Part shown: positions 13,940-25,437 of the stretch, piece after piece
Layout of the letters: each line of letters starts with the position of its first letter
How positions within the stretch are numbered: position 1 is the stretch's first letter
NCBI RefSeq assembly: GCF_020687805.1
Contig: NZ_JAJEWQ010000003.1
Location: forward strand, 733,736 to 797,735
Reading direction: 5' to 3'
Length of the DNA stretch: 64,000 nucleotides
DNA from: Planctobacterium marinum
GTDB lineage: Bacteria; Pseudomonadota; Gammaproteobacteria; Enterobacterales; Alteromonadaceae
Notes under the pieces: model-generated
Databases searched by the model: none
What the model saw: the letters and a program-made list of their open reading frames with translations, nothing else
Told to the model about the DNA's origin: nothing
Program-made: the position numbers and the translations under genes

Positions 13940-16900
13940 TCAGCCTAAAGACTTTCTGGCATTGCGGAACATACGCATCCAGGCGCCGTCCTCTTGCCAG
14001 TCTTGTGGATGCCATGAATTTGCCACTGTGCGGAATACCCTTTCCGGATGCGGCATCATAATGGTTGCGCGGCCGTCCTGGGTGGTGAGTCCGGTAATAC
14101 CATCCGGGGAACCATTCGGGTTCATCGGATACTGCTGTGTGACCTTACCGGCATAATCCACATATTTAAGGCTGACCAAATTCTGTGCTGCGGTTTGCAC
14201 ATCATTATTTGCAAACACAGCCCGCCCTTCACCGTGAGAAACAGCAATCGGAATTACAGAACCGGCCATACCTTCAAAAAATATAGATGGGCTCTTTTGC
14301 ACTTCTACCATAGAGAATCTGGCTTCAAAACGCTCTGAGTAGTTTTGCACAAAGTGCGGCCAATGTTCTGCGCCGGGGATCAGCGATTTCAAATTGGAAA
14401 GCATCTGGCAGCCGTTACACACACCTAAGGAAAAACTGTCGGGTCGCTCAAAGAAGGTCTGAAACTGCTCTCTTACCTGCTCATTAAACAGGATAGTTTT
14501 TGCCCAGCCTTCACCGGCACCCAGTACATCTCCGTAGGAAAATCCACCGCAAGCCACCAGGCCGTTAAATGCCGACAGCGAAACACGGCCGGCAATCAGG
14601 TCGCTCATGTGAACATCGACACTGTTAAACCCGGCACGGTCAAACGCCGCCGCCATCTCAACATGAGAATTGACGCCTTGTTCCCGCAGTATCGCCATTT
14701 TGGGCGCCTTTCCGGTAGAAATGTAGGGAGCAGCAACATCTTCTGAAGGATCAAAGCTCAATTTAGCGAATAGTCCGGTGTTTTCCGGGTTGGCTTTGAG
14801 TTCATGCTCCTGTTGCGCGCATTCAGGGTTGTCGCGCAGTAATTGCATGTTGTAAGTGGTCTGTGCCCACAACATACGGAAGTAAGAACAGCTGTTTTGC
14901 AGTAAAACCTGCTCGTTCTGACTGATCACAATATCCTGACTGTTGTTTACAGTTGCCACTTCGTGCACCATGTCGCCTAGTCCGGCTTCAGCAAGAACTG
15001 CCATAACCTGGTCAACGTCATGTCCTGCCACCTGAATCACGCCACCCAGCTCTTCGTTAAACAAAGCACTGTTGGCATCACCGCTGAGTGAATCCAGAGA
15101 AATTTGTAATCCGCAATTTGCTGCAAATGCCATTTCCACTAAAGTGGTAAACAATCCTCCGTCGGAACGATCATGGTACGCGTGTAGTAACCCTTTGGTA
15201 TTTAAGGTTTGCAACGCGTCAAAATAAGCTTTAAGCGATTCTGCAGAATCCACATCAGGTACCGATTTGCCCACTTTCTGATATACCTGAGCCAAACAGG
15301 AGCCGCCCATGCGGTTTTGACCACGTCCTAAGTCAATAAGTAATAATCGTGAGTCTTGCAGTGTTGTCGATAACTGTGGTGTTAAGGTTTTTCTGACATC
15401 TTCGACTTTGGCAAACGCAGTAATAATGAGTGATAATGGCGCGGTTACGCTCTTGTCTTCATCGCCATCCTGCCACTGCGTTTTCATGGACATGGAGTCT
15501 TTGCCTACCGGGATAGTTAGCCCTAGAGCCGGACATAACTCTTCACCTACCGCTTTTACTGCCTCGTATAGCCCGGCATCTTCACCAGTATGCCCGGCAG
15601 CAGACATCCAGTTTGCCGATAATTTAATGCGCTTTAAGGATTCAATATTTGCAGCAGCAATGTTGGTTATGGCTTCACCCACGGCCATTCTTGCTGAGGC
15701 GGCATGGTCCAGCAGTGCGATTGGCGTTCTCTCGCCCATAGACATGGCTTCGCCATTGTAAGTATCAAATGCGGCGCAGGTTACGCCAACATCTGCAACC
15801 GGGATCTGCCAGGGTCCCACCATCTGATCACGAGCCACCAATCCGGTCACTGTGCGGTCACCGATAGTCACCAGAAAGGTTTTCTCGGCGACGGTGGGCA
15901 GGCTAAGTATGCGCTCCGCAGCTTCAGATAACGGCAATTCCGCAGCGTTAAAATCATCGCCTTCAGCCTCAGACGAAGTCACATCACGGTGCATCTTGGG
16001 TGGTTTGCCCAACAGTACATCTAAAGGTAAATCCACTGGCTCATTACCAAAATGAGCATCAGTAACTCTCAGGTGCTGCTCTTCGGTGGCCACACCCACA
16101 ACAGCGTATTGGGCGCGTTCACGCGCACAAATCTGCTCAAAAATTTCCAGTTTTTCAGGCGCCACCGCCAGTACATAACGCTCCTGCGATTCATTACACC
16201 AGATCTCCAGTGGTGATATACCAGGCTCGTCATTGGGTACATTGCGCAATTCAAAATCACCACCACGTCCGGCATCATTAACCAGTTCAGGGAAGGCGTT
16301 CGATAAGCCCCCTGCGCCAACATCGTGGATAAACAGAATGGGATTGTCTTCGCCCAATTGCCAACATCTGTCGATCACTTCCTGGCAACGTCTTTCCATT
16401 TCCGGGTTATCGCGTTGTACCGAAGCAAAATCGAGGTCTTCATTAGATTGGCCGGAGGCCATAGAGGAGGCCGCACCACCGCCAAGGCCGATGTTCATGG
16501 CTGGCCCACCTAGCACAATTAACTTGGCGCCGGGTGTAATGTCGCCCTTTTCAATGTGTTCAGCTCTGATATTGCCCAGGCCACCAGCAATCATAATTGG
16601 CTTGTGATAACCGCGAACTTCTTCGCCATTAAAGCTGTTCACCTGATTCTCATAGGTACGAAAATAACCCAGAATATTAGGTCGACCAAATTCGTTGTTA
16701 AAAGCAGCACCACCAAGAGGGGCTTCTAACATGATAGATAAGGCCGTGACAATACGATCCGGTTTTCCGTAATCGATTTCCCAGGGTTGTGGCAAAGCCG
16801 GAATATTCAAATTGGAAACCGTAAAACCCACCAGTCCCGCTTTGGGTTTGGCGCCAATACCAGTGGCACCTTCGTCGCGAATTTCACCGCCCGACCCTGT

Positions 16901-17827
16901 GGCCGCTCCCGGAAATGGCGATATTGCAGTGGGGTGATTATGGGTTTCTACTTTCATCAAAATGTGAATATCTTCCATGTGATAGCGATATTCACAGTTT
17001 TCAGCATCGGGGAAAAAACGTCCGGCATAGGAGCCAGCCATAACAGCCGCGTTATCTTTGTAGGCCGAATACACATAGTCTGAACATTGTTCGTAGGTGT
17101 TCTTAATCATTTTAAATAATGATTTGTCCTGCACGACACCATCGATTGTCCAGTCAGCATTAAAAATTTTATGACGACAGTGTTCCGAGTTCGCCTGAGC
17201 AAACATCATCAGCTCGATATCATTGGGGTTGCGCCCAAGGGTCTGATAATTTGCCACCAGATAATCAATCTCATCTTCTGCCAACGCCAAACCTAAGGTC
17301 AGGTTGGCGTCACTCAGCGCCGCCTTACCACCGGTGAGGATGTCCACCTGAGAAAAAGACACAGGCGCGGTTTCAGCAAACAAAGTTTCAGCCTGAGCCA
17401 GAGAGCTCATTGTCACTTCCGTCATGCGATCATGCAGTAAGGCGTTTATCGCAGCCTGTTGCTCTTCATTAACGGCTTCTGAATAGGAAAGATAATAAGC
17501 AACACCACGCTCCACTCTTCTGACTTGTGTAAGCCCGGTGTTGTGCAGAATATTTGTAGCTTTGGAAGACCAGGGAGAAATCGTACCCAGTCGTGGTGTC
17601 ACCAATACGGATACCTCATCAGCACACTGCTTCTGCATGGGAATACCATAAGTAAGCAATTGCTCAAGCACCTGCATTTCTGCGTCAGTTAGTGGATTTG
17701 CGGTATGGGCAAAATGCACGTACTGTGCACTGACGTCAGCCACCGGCAAATTTTGCTCGCGAAATTGATTAATGAGTTTTTTAACTTTGAAGTCGGAAAG
17801 TGCGCTGGCACCATGCAAAATTAACAT
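13940..17827 (-). CDS. purL: Phosphoribosylformylglycinamidine synthase PurL
   Basis: PurL converts FGAR, glutamine and ATP to FGAM in purine synthesis. The 1295-residue protein is the large fused type. It has an N-terminal PurS-like domain (1 to about 140), the linker, two AIR-synthase-like halves ([40 protein letters not shown]), and a C-terminal glutaminase domain from about 1040. The glutaminase has [10 protein letters not shown] (nucleophile Cys) and [20 protein letters not shown] (His/Glu). It is monocistronic, with an inverted repeat upstream (17853-17873) and two hairpins downstream. Confidence 0.98.
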   Translation of the reverse strand: MLILHGASALSDFKVKKLINQFREQNLPVADVSAQYVHFAHTANPLTDAEMQVLEQLLTYGIPMQKQCADEVSVLVTPRLGTISPWSSKATNILHNTGLTQVRRVERGVAYYLSYSEAVNEEQQAAINALLHDRMTEVTMSSLAQAETLFAETAPVSFSQVDILTGGKAALSDANLTLGLALAEDEIDYLVANYQTLGRNPNDIELMMFAQANSEHCRHKIFNADWTIDGVVQDKSLFKMIKNTYEQCSDYVYSAYKDNAAVMAGSYAGRFFPDAENCEYRYHMEDIHILMKVETHNHPTAISPFPGAATGSGGEIRDEGATGIGAKPKAGLVGFTVSNLNIPALPQPWEIDYGKPDRIVTALSIMLEAPLGGAAFNNEFGRPNILGYFRTYENQVNSFNGEEVRGYHKPIMIAGGLGNIRAEHIEKGDITPGAKLIVLGGPAMNIGLGGGAASSMASGQSNEDLDFASVQRDNPEMERRCQEVIDRCWQLGEDNPILFIHDVGAGGLSNAFPELVNDAGRGGDFELRNVPNDEPGISPLEIWCNESQERYVLAVAPEKLEIFEQICARERAQYAVVGVATEEQHLRVTDAHFGNEPVDLPLDVLLGKPPKMHRDVTSSEAEGDDFNAAELPLSEAAERILSLPTVAEKTFLVTIGDRTVTGLVARDQMVGPWQIPVADVGVTCAAFDTYNGEAMSMGERTPIALLDHAASARMAVGEAITNIAAANIESLKRIKLSANWMSAAGHTGEDAGLYEAVKAVGEELCPALGLTIPVGKDSMSMKTQWQDGDEDKSVTAPLSLIITAFAKVEDVRKTLTPQLSTTLQDSRLLLIDLGRGQNRMGGSCLAQVYQKVGKSVPDVDSAESLKAYFDALQTLNTKGLLHAYHDRSDGGLFTTLVEMAFAANCGLQISLDSLSGDANSALFNEELGGVIQVAGHDVDQVMAVLAEAGLGDMVHEVATVNNSQDIVISQNEQVLLQNSCSYFRMLWAQTTYNMQLLRDNPECAQQEHELKANPENTGLFAKLSFDPSEDVAAPYISTGKAPKMAILREQGVNSHVEMAAAFDRAGFNSVDVHMSDLIAGRVSLSAFNGLVACGGFSYGDVLGAGEGWAKTILFNEQVREQFQTFFERPDSFSLGVCNGCQMLSNLKSLIPGAEHWPHFVQNYSERFEARFSMVEVQKSPSIFFEGMAGSVIPIAVSHGEGRAVFANNDVQTAAQNLVSLKYVDYAGKVTQQYPMNPNGSPDGITGLTTQDGRATIMMPHPERVFRTVANSWHPQDWQEDGAWMRMFRNARKSLG

Positions 17828-17852
17828 GCGATATCACTACCCAGAATGACAG

Positions 17853-17873
17853 TTTCCTTTGATTTAAAGGAAA
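17853..17873. repeat. Inverted repeat upstream of purL
   Basis: TTTCCTTT and AAAGGAAA are separated by 5 nt, about 26-46 nt upstream of the purL start codon. It could be an operator or a leader hairpin. It does not match the PurR box (ACGCAAACGTTTGCGT), and no complete PurR box is visible nearby. Confidence 0.35.
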
Positions 17874-18024
17874 TCAATTGATAAAAAGGACATAACCTCA
17901 AACTGCAATATGCAGAATCAGGTATTAATGGCGGCTGGATTATAGAGCAAAAGCAAACTTTTTATAAGTTGCCAGACCAAAAACCAGGACAGTTTTCACT
18001 TATTTTTAGTATTTTTTTGTTTTA

Positions 18025-19410
18025 ATGAAAAAAGTTTTCCAGATTGCGCTAATCATCGGCCTGACAGGTGGTTGTCAACAACAATTACCCGACGCCAATT
18101 TACTGCATGTCAGTCAGCAGGGCGTGTTAAAAGTGGGCATGCAGTATGGCCCCACTACCTATCTCAATGGCGCAGTTGAACCGCTTGGTTACGAATATGA
18201 AATGGCCAGAGGCTTTGCCGATTATCTCGGCGTGAAATTGGAGGTTTTTCCCTATTACGCCAGCACGTCGCTATTGCGCGCGCTGGACAAAGGCAATATT
18301 GATTTAATCGCCTCCAATCTGACCGTTACAGACGCCAACAGAGCGTACTTTAAGTTTGGTCCGGCCTACCAAAACGTTAGTGAAAAGCTGGTCTTTTTGC
18401 AGGGTAATGTTCGGCCCAGAAGTTTTGACGATTTAGCCGGCACCCTGGTTATTGCCAGCGATACCAGCGACAGCCACGTAATCAGCGAGGTAACACAAGC
18501 CTACGAAAACCAGCTCGCTGCGCAGTGGCAATTTGAACTGACCGACGAACAGGACGAACTGGAACTACTGGAAAATGTGGTAAATGGGGTTATTGATTAC
18601 ACTATCGTAGACTCCAATCTGCTTTCGTTAGTGCGCAGAAAACATCCGGAACTCAGTGTCGGATTTTCAGTGACCGAAACCCACCCCATCGCCTGGGTAA
18701 CATCAGTTAAAACTGACGACTCACTCAATGGCGCTTTAATAGAGTATTTCGGTAACATCAAACAAAATGGGCAACTGGCGGCGTTAGAAGATAAATACTT
18801 CGGTCATGTCCGCCAGTTTAATTATGTCGATACCACACTCTTTCTCAAAGCGGCAAAAGAGGTATTACCCAAATATGAAGCCTGGTTTCGGCAATACGCG
18901 GGCGACATTGACTGGCGTTTACTGGCAGCAATGAGTTATCAGGAAAGTCACTGGGACCCAAGAGCCAAATCACCTACCGGTGTACGGGGCATGATGATGT
19001 TAACCTTGCCCACCGCCCGGGACTGGAAAGTTACCTCCCGCCTTGATCCGGAACAAAGCATTCGCGGTGGCAGCCAGTATTTTAACAGCTTACTGAGCCG
19101 GATCCCCGATCGCATCCAGTATCCCGACCGGCTCTGGTTTGCCCTGGCGGCCTACAATATCGGCTTAGGGCACCTGGAAGACGCCAGGGTATTAACTGAG
19201 AGACAAGGAGCTAACCCAGATTTGTGGGTGGATGTGAAAAAGCACCTGCCTTTGTTGCGCCAAAAACGCTATTACAAAACGACGCGCTATGGATATGCTC
19301 GCGGCCATGAAGCCCTCAATTATGTCACCAATATTCGTCGTTATTACGACAGCTTAGTATACTACTACGATGAGCACCCGGATCCGGCCAACACTGAAGT
19401 CAGCGAATAA
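18025..19410 (+). CDS. mltF: Membrane-bound lytic murein transglycosylase F
   Basis: MltF cleaves peptidoglycan glycan strands to 1,6-anhydromuropeptides at the outer membrane. The 461-residue protein has a signal peptide with lipobox GLTGGC, so it is probably a lipoprotein. Its N-terminal periplasmic-binding-protein-like regulatory domain spans about 30-265 (GVLKVGMQYGPTTYL, ANLTV-like SNLTVTDANR). The C-terminal SLT domain has LLAAMSYQESHWDPRAKSPTGVRGMMML, where the Glu in YQES is catalytic, and ALAAYNIGLGHLEDAR. It is divergent from purL. Length is slightly below the E. coli enzyme. Confidence 0.95.
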   Translation: MKKVFQIALIIGLTGGCQQQLPDANLLHVSQQGVLKVGMQYGPTTYLNGAVEPLGYEYEMARGFADYLGVKLEVFPYYASTSLLRALDKGNIDLIASNLTVTDANRAYFKFGPAYQNVSEKLVFLQGNVRPRSFDDLAGTLVIASDTSDSHVISEVTQAYENQLAAQWQFELTDEQDELELLENVVNGVIDYTIVDSNLLSLVRRKHPELSVGFSVTETHPIAWVTSVKTDDSLNGALIEYFGNIKQNGQLAALEDKYFGHVRQFNYVDTTLFLKAAKEVLPKYEAWFRQYAGDIDWRLLAAMSYQESHWDPRAKSPTGVRGMMMLTLPTARDWKVTSRLDPEQSIRGGSQYFNSLLSRIPDRIQYPDRLWFALAAYNIGLGHLEDARVLTERQGANPDLWVDVKKHLPLLRQKRYYKTTRYGYARGHEALNYVTNIRRYYDSLVYYYDEHPDPANTEVSE

Positions 19411-19505
19411 CAATGACCGGAGCAACGACTGAAAATCACAATTTGTTACCGATAATGTCAGCTTAGCTTCACAATTTCCCTTGTAATTTGAAATAAAAGT
19501 CTCAA

Positions 19506-19519
19506 ATATAACGTTATAT
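19506..19519. promoter_or_regulatory. 14-bp perfect palindrome upstream of a small basic protein gene
   Basis: ATATAACGTTATAT is a perfect palindrome about 115 nt before the 49-residue protein gene and after mltF. It could be an operator. The regulator is unknown, and AT-rich palindromes also occur by chance. Confidence 0.3.
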
Positions 19520-19634
19520 GTAACGGTTATGAAACAAAAGTGCGCTACATTAGGTCATAGTTAATGTGACTTATTGCCATTCTGGTTAGTCACTATAAAA
19601 ACAAAGAGGTTATTTACAAAACAAGGAGTTTTAT

Positions 19635-19784
19635 ATGAAAAGAAACAATGTAACCCAAAGACGAAATATAAACTGCGCAACCCGCAGAAAACAATTGTTA
19701 AAAAAGCTACAGCGCAAAGTTAATATGCGCCGACAAGACTTTCAGTCTCAGTTAGAAATGCAGGAGCTGGCAACTGCCGGCTAG
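19635..19784 (+). CDS. 49-residue Arg/Lys-rich small protein
   Basis: The frame starts MKRNNVTQRRNI and is preceded by a strong Shine-Dalgarno (AAGGAG, 8 nt away). About one third of the first 40 residues are Arg or Lys. A predicted amphipathic helix (RKQLLKKLQRKVNMRRQDF) is followed by an acidic end (LEMQELATAG). No family is recognised. A nucleic-acid- or ribosome-associated role would fit the charge but is only inference. Its 3' end overlaps the convergent tadA stop by 4 bases. Confidence 0.6.
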   Translation: MKRNNVTQRRNINCATRRKQLLKKLQRKVNMRRQDFQSQLEMQELATAG

Positions 19785-20293
19785 GCATTTCTATCCGCTT
19801 CCTGAGCAGCCCGCTTTAATGCCTTTTTCTCTTCTCTTCGACGCTTAAAAAAATCCGAAATCACGCTACTGCATTGTGCCTCAAGCACTCCCGATGTCAC
19901 GCTTATCTGATGGTTTAACTTGTCATTGCGCACCAGATCCATAATGCTGCCACAGGCACCGGTTTTATAATCAGAAGCACCATATACCAGCCGCTCGATA
20001 CGTGAATGGACCAGTGCACCCGCACACATCGGACAGGGCTCCAGTGTGACATACAGTGTTGTGCCCGGCATCCGGTAATTGTTAAGTGCACTACCCGCCT
20101 GACGCAAAGCCATCATCTCGGCATGGGCTGAAGGATCGTTAAGCGTAATACTCTGGTTCCAGCCTTGCGCGATCACTTCGCCATCTTTAACCAAAATAGC
20201 GGCCACCGGGATCTCTCCGGCGGCTTCTGCGTTAGGCGTTAATGCCAGCGCCTGCGCCATGTAATAGTCATCATCTTTTATTTGCTTTAGCAT
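19781..20293 (-). CDS. tadA: tRNA adenosine(34) deaminase TadA
   Basis: TadA deaminates A34 to inosine in tRNA-Arg(ACG). The 170-residue protein has the zinc deaminase core: HAEMMALRQAG (catalytic His and Glu) and TLYVTLEPCPMCAGALVHSRI (PCxxC zinc ligands), then RLVYGASDYKTGACGS. It ends in a basic, helical tail (FFKRRREEKKALKRAAQ). Length is typical. It is transcribed alone here, convergent with the small basic protein gene. Confidence 0.96.
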   Translation of the reverse strand: MLKQIKDDDYYMAQALALTPNAEAAGEIPVAAILVKDGEVIAQGWNQSITLNDPSAHAEMMALRQAGSALNNYRMPGTTLYVTLEPCPMCAGALVHSRIERLVYGASDYKTGACGSIMDLVRNDKLNHQISVTSGVLEAQCSSVISDFFKRRREEKKALKRAAQEADRNA

Positions 20294-20471
20294 TTTTTCG
20301 TCATTCAGGTCATACTTTGGCGAATATAGCCAAACTCAATAAATTCAGGATACTTGCAAATCTGATAAAACATTGTTTTATATAGGCTTTTTATTTTGGC
20401 CGAAGATTTGCTTTCAGGTTGCGAATATTCATGAAATTATCACACGATTCATATTTTAAGGGGAAATAATT

Positions 20472-20693
20472 ATGAATGTCACCGCTGTTGCGATTATCTC
20501 AATTATCTTTGGGTGTTCCATTGCCTTAGTCGGCATGATTTTAAAGCACCGCAGTCAGTCAAGACTCAATTCCGTAGACAGCGAGCGTCTGCAGGCAGAA
20601 ATTTCGCAACTCAAAGAGCGTGTGGCCACTCTGGAAAAAATCGTCACTGACGAAAAGTACCAACTGAAAAAAGAATTTGATTCACTGAGCTGA
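20472..20693 (+). CDS. Small membrane coiled-coil protein, PspB-like
   Basis: The 73-residue protein has an N-terminal membrane helix (VAIISIIFGCSIALVGMIL, about 6-24). A charged linker and a C-terminal coiled coil (ERLQAEISQLKERVATLEKIVTDE) follow. The topology and the ERVATLEKIVxDE ending resemble phage-shock protein B, but identity is too low for a firm call and pspA/pspC are not adjacent. The Shine-Dalgarno is AAGGGG. It stands alone, converging on guaA. Confidence 0.6.
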   Translation: MNVTAVAIISIIFGCSIALVGMILKHRSQSRLNSVDSERLQAEISQLKERVATLEKIVTDEKYQLKKEFDSLS

Positions 20694-20720
20694 TTGCTAT
20701 CCGGAATTACTCAGTTCCGT

Positions 20721-20757
20721 AAAAAAAACGGCCCTGTACCAACTCTGGTACAAGGCC
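20721..20757 (-). terminator. Terminator of the guaB-guaA operon
   Basis: Read leftward, a long stem (GGCC plus TGTACCA-type arms with one bulge, loop GAGT) is followed by GTTTTTTTT. It lies about 50 nt past the guaA stop. It can also serve the converging small membrane protein gene. Confidence 0.8.
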
Positions 20758-20807
20758 ACTTCCGATCAGCACCTTAGCAGGGCTGCTATACCATTAATGA
20801 ACGACGC

Positions 20808-22385
20808 TTATTCCCACTCAATAGTGGCCGGCGGTTTTCCGGAGATGTCGTAAACTACGCGTGAAATGCCATCGATTTCGTTGATAATACGATTAGACAC
20901 CTTACCCAAAAAATCATAAGGCAAGTGCGCCCAGTGAGCGGTCATAAAGTCTATGGTTTCCACCGCCCGCAGTGATACCACCCAGTCATATTTACGGGCA
21001 TCGCCCATTACGCCAACTGAGCGTACCGGCAGGAATACAGTAAAGGCCTGACTCACTTTGTGATACAGGTCGGCAGCGTGCAATTCTTCGATGAAAATCG
21101 CATCGGCTCTGCGCAGCAAATCGCAATATTCTTTCTTAATTTCGCCCAGTACACGTACACCCAGACCCGGGCCAGGGAACGGATGGCGATATAACATGTC
21201 GTAAGGTATACCTAACTCAAGGCCAATCTTGCGTACTTCGTCTTTAAACAATTCCCGCAATGGTTCCACCAGTCCCAGTTCCATATCTTCAGGTAAACCA
21301 CCGACATTGTGGTGAGACTTGATCACATGAGCTTTACCCGTTTTGGAGCCTGCTGATTCGATAACATCCGGGTAAATAGTGCCTTGCGCCAGCCATTTAG
21401 CATTCTTCAGCTTTTTAGACTCTTCATCGAATACTTCCACAAAAACATGACCAATGGTTTTGCGCTTGGCTTCCGGATCTTCAATACCGTGTAACGCATT
21501 GAGAAAACGTTCTTCGGCTTGCACTTTGATAATATTCAGACCAAAGTGATCACCAAACATATCCATCACCTGCTGACCTTCGTTCAGGCGCAGTAAACCA
21601 TTATCCACAAAGACACAGGTCAGGTTGCTGCCAATGGCGCGGTGCAACAGCATCGCAGTCACCGATGAATCAACACCACCGGATAGACCCAGCACAACTT
21701 CTTGATCACCCACCTGTTGTTTAATGCGCTCTACGGCATCCTCAATGATGGAAGCCGGCGTCCACAAGGCTTCGCACTGACAAACATCCTGTACAAAATG
21801 CGACAAGATACGCATTCCCTGTTTGGTGTGGGTTACTTCCGGGTGAAACTGTACACCGTAAAATTGTTTTTCAGCATGGTACATACCGGCAAACGGGCAG
21901 GTATCTGTTTGCGCCATCAATTCAAAGCCTTCCGGCAAAGCAACCACTTTGTCACCGTGACTCATCCAGACATCTAGTAGTGGATTACCTGCGCTGTTGA
22001 GATGATCTTCGATTTTCTCTAACAACGGAGACGGATTGACCACTTCAACCTGGGCATAACCGAATTCACGCTCTGTACTGCCCTGTACCTTACCGCCCAG
22101 TTGTTCAGCCATGGTTTGCATACCATAACAAATACCCAGTACAGGTACGCCAGCCTCATAAACCCACTGTGGCGCTCTGGGAGAATCCGCTTCATGCACT
22201 GACTCTGGGCCGCCAGACAAAATAATACCGTTAGGCGCAAACTCTTTGATACTTTGTTCATCGACATCCCAGGCCCACAGTTCACAGTAAACACCAATCT
22301 CACGCACTCTGCGTGCGATCAATTGGGTGTACTGAGATCCAAAGTCCAGAATCAGGATTTTGTGTTGATGGATGTCTAAGTTCAT
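20808..22385 (-). CDS. guaA: GMP synthase (glutamine-hydrolysing) GuaA
   Basis: GuaA aminates XMP to GMP using glutamine and ATP. The 525-residue protein has an N-terminal class I amidotransferase domain with [19 protein letters not shown] (Cys nucleophile) and [12 protein letters not shown] (His/Glu). The ATP-pyrophosphatase domain has the P-loop [17 protein letters not shown]. The C-terminal dimerisation domain ends IEWE. Length equals that of E. coli. It lies downstream of guaB with a hairpin between them. Confidence 0.99.
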   Translation of the reverse strand: MNLDIHQHKILILDFGSQYTQLIARRVREIGVYCELWAWDVDEQSIKEFAPNGIILSGGPESVHEADSPRAPQWVYEAGVPVLGICYGMQTMAEQLGGKVQGSTEREFGYAQVEVVNPSPLLEKIEDHLNSAGNPLLDVWMSHGDKVVALPEGFELMAQTDTCPFAGMYHAEKQFYGVQFHPEVTHTKQGMRILSHFVQDVCQCEALWTPASIIEDAVERIKQQVGDQEVVLGLSGGVDSSVTAMLLHRAIGSNLTCVFVDNGLLRLNEGQQVMDMFGDHFGLNIIKVQAEERFLNALHGIEDPEAKRKTIGHVFVEVFDEESKKLKNAKWLAQGTIYPDVIESAGSKTGKAHVIKSHHNVGGLPEDMELGLVEPLRELFKDEVRKIGLELGIPYDMLYRHPFPGPGLGVRVLGEIKKEYCDLLRRADAIFIEELHAADLYHKVSQAFTVFLPVRSVGVMGDARKYDWVVSLRAVETIDFMTAHWAHLPYDFLGKVSNRIINEIDGISRVVYDISGKPPATIEWE

Positions 22386-22440
22386 TTGATAGTCTTCCGA
22401 ATTCAGTTAAGTGTGAAACGAGAAAAAAGAGGTATTAATT

Positions 22441-22477
22441 GGAGCCAGAGTTAACGTGATGATAAAACTCTGACTCC
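22441..22477 (-). repeat. Hairpin between guaB and guaA
   Basis: Inverted repeat GGAGCCAGAGTT / AACTCTGACTCC, 12-bp arms with one mismatch and a 13-nt loop, just past the guaB stop. A T-rich run appears about ten bases beyond it on the minus strand. It may attenuate guaA relative to guaB or stabilise the guaB message. Confidence 0.5.
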
Positions 22478-22491
22478 ATTATTATTGGGGC

Positions 22492-23961
22492 TTAGCCCAT
22501 ACGATAATTTGGAGCTTCCTTAGTGATGGTAACATCGTGAACATGCGACTCGCCCATGCCCGCAGACGTGACTTTCACAAACATCGGCTTGGTGCGCATT
22601 TCATCAATAGTTTGGCAACCTGTCAGGCCCATAGCAGAGCGCAAGCCCCCCATTTGTTGATGTACTATGTTGGCAATCGGTCCCTTATAAGCAACACGTC
22701 CTTCAATGCCCTCAGGTACTAACTTCTCAGCATTTTTGCTGTCCTGGAAGTAACGATCTGAGGAACCATTGCGCTGATTCATGGCACCCAATGAGCCCAT
22801 GCCGCGATAAGATTTATAGTAGCGTCCCTGGTATAGTTCTACTTCGCCTGGCGCTTCTTCAGTACCGGCTAACATACTGCCTACCATTACCGAGCTGGCA
22901 CCAGCGACTAACGCCTTGGCGATATCACCAGAGTAACGAATACCACCATCAGCAATAACCGGAATATCCAGATCTTTTAAAGCCTCAACGGCGTCTGACA
23001 CGGCGGTAATTTGCGGTACACCACAACCGGTAACAATACGCGTGGTACAGATAGAACCCGGACCGATGCCCACTTTCACCGCATCTACACCGGCTTCAGC
23101 CAGATCTTTGGCACCTTCGCCAGTCGCCACATTACCGGCAATAATTTGCAGCTCAGGATATTTAGCACGAACCGTTCTGACGCGTTCCAATACCCCTTCA
23201 GAGTGCCCATGAGATGTGTCGATAAGTAAAACATCTACACCAGCATCCACCAGTAGCGAAATTCGCTCATCAGTACCTGGCCCTACGCCAACCGCAGCAC
23301 CAACGCGAAGACGACCTAATTTGTCTTTACAAGCATTAGGTTTACTTTCGGCTTTTTTGAAATCCTTAACGGTGATCAAGCCTTTGAGCTTGAAATCATC
23401 ATCAGTTACCAAAATCTTTTCAATGCGATGCTCATGCATCAATTCCAGTACCTGTTCCGGATCGGCACCTTCAGTCACAGTTACCAGGCGCTCCTTTGGC
23501 GTCATAACACTGGAAACAGGTTGATCTAAGTGTTGTTCAAAACGCAAATCCCGTCCGGTAACGATACCCACCAGATTGTTGTCTTTATCAACAACGGGAA
23601 AACCGGAAAAGCCGTGCAAAGCACTCAGTGCGTTAACATCGGCAATAGTGGCGTCAGGATCGATAGTGACCGGATCAGAAACCACGCCACTTTCGTATTT
23701 TTTAACACGGCGAACGTGGTCTGCCTGCTCTTCAGCAGACATGTTCTTATGAATAAAACCCATACCGCCTTCCTGTGCCAAAGCGATAGCTAATGGCGCT
23801 TCGGAAACCGTGTCCATAGCAGCTGACACCAGCGGTATATTGAGAAACACCTCACGAGTTAGTCGGGTGCGTAGGTTTGCAGTATGAGGTAAAACGGAGG
23901 AATGTCCGGGAACCAATAAAACGTCATCAAACGTTAAAGCTTCTTTGGCGATGCGCAACAT
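22492..23961 (-). CDS. guaB: Inosine-5'-monophosphate dehydrogenase GuaB
   Basis: GuaB oxidises IMP to XMP with NAD+, the committed step to GMP. The 489-residue TIM-barrel protein contains two CBS domains (about 90-205, including [18 protein letters not shown]). The active-site loop [20 protein letters not shown] carries the catalytic Cys, and the flap is [13 protein letters not shown]. Start and length are standard. It is divergent from xseA, with a shared intergenic promoter region of about 125 bp. Confidence 0.99.
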   Translation of the reverse strand: MLRIAKEALTFDDVLLVPGHSSVLPHTANLRTRLTREVFLNIPLVSAAMDTVSEAPLAIALAQEGGMGFIHKNMSAEEQADHVRRVKKYESGVVSDPVTIDPDATIADVNALSALHGFSGFPVVDKDNNLVGIVTGRDLRFEQHLDQPVSSVMTPKERLVTVTEGADPEQVLELMHEHRIEKILVTDDDFKLKGLITVKDFKKAESKPNACKDKLGRLRVGAAVGVGPGTDERISLLVDAGVDVLLIDTSHGHSEGVLERVRTVRAKYPELQIIAGNVATGEGAKDLAEAGVDAVKVGIGPGSICTTRIVTGCGVPQITAVSDAVEALKDLDIPVIADGGIRYSGDIAKALVAGASSVMVGSMLAGTEEAPGEVELYQGRYYKSYRGMGSLGAMNQRNGSSDRYFQDSKNAEKLVPEGIEGRVAYKGPIANIVHQQMGGLRSAMGLTGCQTIDEMRTKPMFVKVTSAGMGESHVHDVTITKEAPNYRMG

Positions 23962-24087
23962 GTAACTACCTATATGAGTATTTTGTTGCGGCGCAATTGT
24001 AGCTGCTTTAGTTAATCAGGTAAACTTAAAAACTCTATCTGTAGTAAAGTTTATTTTTACCCCAACCTGAAATTCTGAGCCAATTAC

Positions 24088-25410
24088 ATGCAAAGTCGTA
24101 GCGATATTTTTACAGTCAGCAAACTCAACCGGTTTGCCAAACACATTTTAGAATCAGAAATTGGCAGCATCTGGATATCAGCAGAGATATCTAATTTTGT
24201 CGCAGCAAGTTCAGGCCATTGGTACTTTACCTTAAAAGACGCCAGAGCCCAGGTTAAAGCAGCGATGTTTAAGGGTGCTAACCGCAAAGTACGGCAGTTA
24301 CCAAAAGAGGGGGATAAAGTCCTGGTCAGGGGCGATATCAGCCTTTATGAGGCCCGTGGTGATTATCAACTCATCGCCTCTCACCTTGAACCAGACGGAC
24401 AAGGCGACTTAAAACAACAATTCGAACAACTGAAAACCAGACTGGCCGATGAAGGCTTGTTCGCGCAGGAAAGAAAAAGGGCACTGCCCCCCAGGCCACA
24501 ACGCATCGGCATCATCACCTCCCCCACCGGTGCAGCAATCAGAGACATCATTACGGTGTTCAAACGGCGCAATCCCGGCATTGAATTAACGGTATATCCG
24601 GCGCTGGTGCAGGGAGACGGTGCAGCCGTCTCATTGCGCAACGCATTAAAACAGGCCAACGCACATCAGTACGTTGATGCATTGGTCATTGGTCGTGGTG
24701 GTGGTTCAATGGAAGATTTGTGGTGTTTCAACGATGAACAGTTAGCCCGTGACATCACCCAAAGCGCAATCCCGGTGGTCAGTGCGGTAGGTCATGAAAT
24801 TGACTTTACCATTTGTGATTTTGTCGCTGATCTCAGGGCTGCGACGCCATCGGCAGCAGCAGAATTATTGAGTTATTCTAATGCCGAAACCCAAAATCAG
24901 CTGTTGAATATCAGGCGGCAGCTTAGCGCAGCTTTTGTGAATCTGTTGCACACCAAACGACATGCACTGCAACAGCGTCGCCATGAGCTGAACCGGTTAC
25001 ACCCGGAATCCAGATTAAGAGAGCAATGGCAGAGTCTGGACCGATTGCAAACCGCTTTGCAGCGCGCTACGGAAAAGTGTATGTCACGACACAGAGACAA
25101 ACTCGTCGCTCTGAACCACCGCATTGTTAAAAAAAATCCGGACCAACATATCACACAATTACAACATTCACTTGCCCGGGATAAGAAGCATTTGCAAAGT
25201 GCATTTCAGCATCTTTTGCAGTCTAAACAACAGCAATTTATCAATCAGTGTCATTTGCTGGATACCGTAAGCCCGCTGGCGACATTAACCCGCGGATATT
25301 CAATAACTTACAAAGATAATTCGATAGTCAAAAGCAGCCGACAATTACAAAAAGGGGACAATATTTGTACAAAATTAGTTGACGGAGAGGTGTATAGTCA
25401 GGTTTCATAA
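24088..25410 (+). CDS. xseA: Exodeoxyribonuclease VII large subunit XseA
   Basis: XseA, with the small subunit XseB, degrades single-stranded DNA to oligonucleotides. The 440-residue protein has an N-terminal OB-fold (about 1-100, SEIGSIWISAEISNF, GHWYFTLKD). The catalytic domain has GIITSPTGAAIRDI, LVIGRGGGSMEDLW and PVVSAVGHEIDFTICDFVADLRA. A long coiled-coil stretch and the C-terminal segment with TLTRGYSITY follow. All are typical. xseB is not in the window. Confidence 0.98.
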   Translation: MQSRSDIFTVSKLNRFAKHILESEIGSIWISAEISNFVAASSGHWYFTLKDARAQVKAAMFKGANRKVRQLPKEGDKVLVRGDISLYEARGDYQLIASHLEPDGQGDLKQQFEQLKTRLADEGLFAQERKRALPPRPQRIGIITSPTGAAIRDIITVFKRRNPGIELTVYPALVQGDGAAVSLRNALKQANAHQYVDALVIGRGGGSMEDLWCFNDEQLARDITQSAIPVVSAVGHEIDFTICDFVADLRAATPSAAAELLSYSNAETQNQLLNIRRQLSAAFVNLLHTKRHALQQRRHELNRLHPESRLREQWQSLDRLQTALQRATEKCMSRHRDKLVALNHRIVKKNPDQHITQLQHSLARDKKHLQSAFQHLLQSKQQQFINQCHLLDTVSPLATLTRGYSITYKDNSIVKSSRQLQKGDNICTKLVDGEVYSQVS

Positions 25411-25437
25411 TATGACATAGAATCAATTAGGGTACTC

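Noticed and set aside
17828-17990. PurR box upstream of purL
   Set aside because: GCAAAC occurs near 17951-17956 but the second half (GTTTGCGT) is absent.
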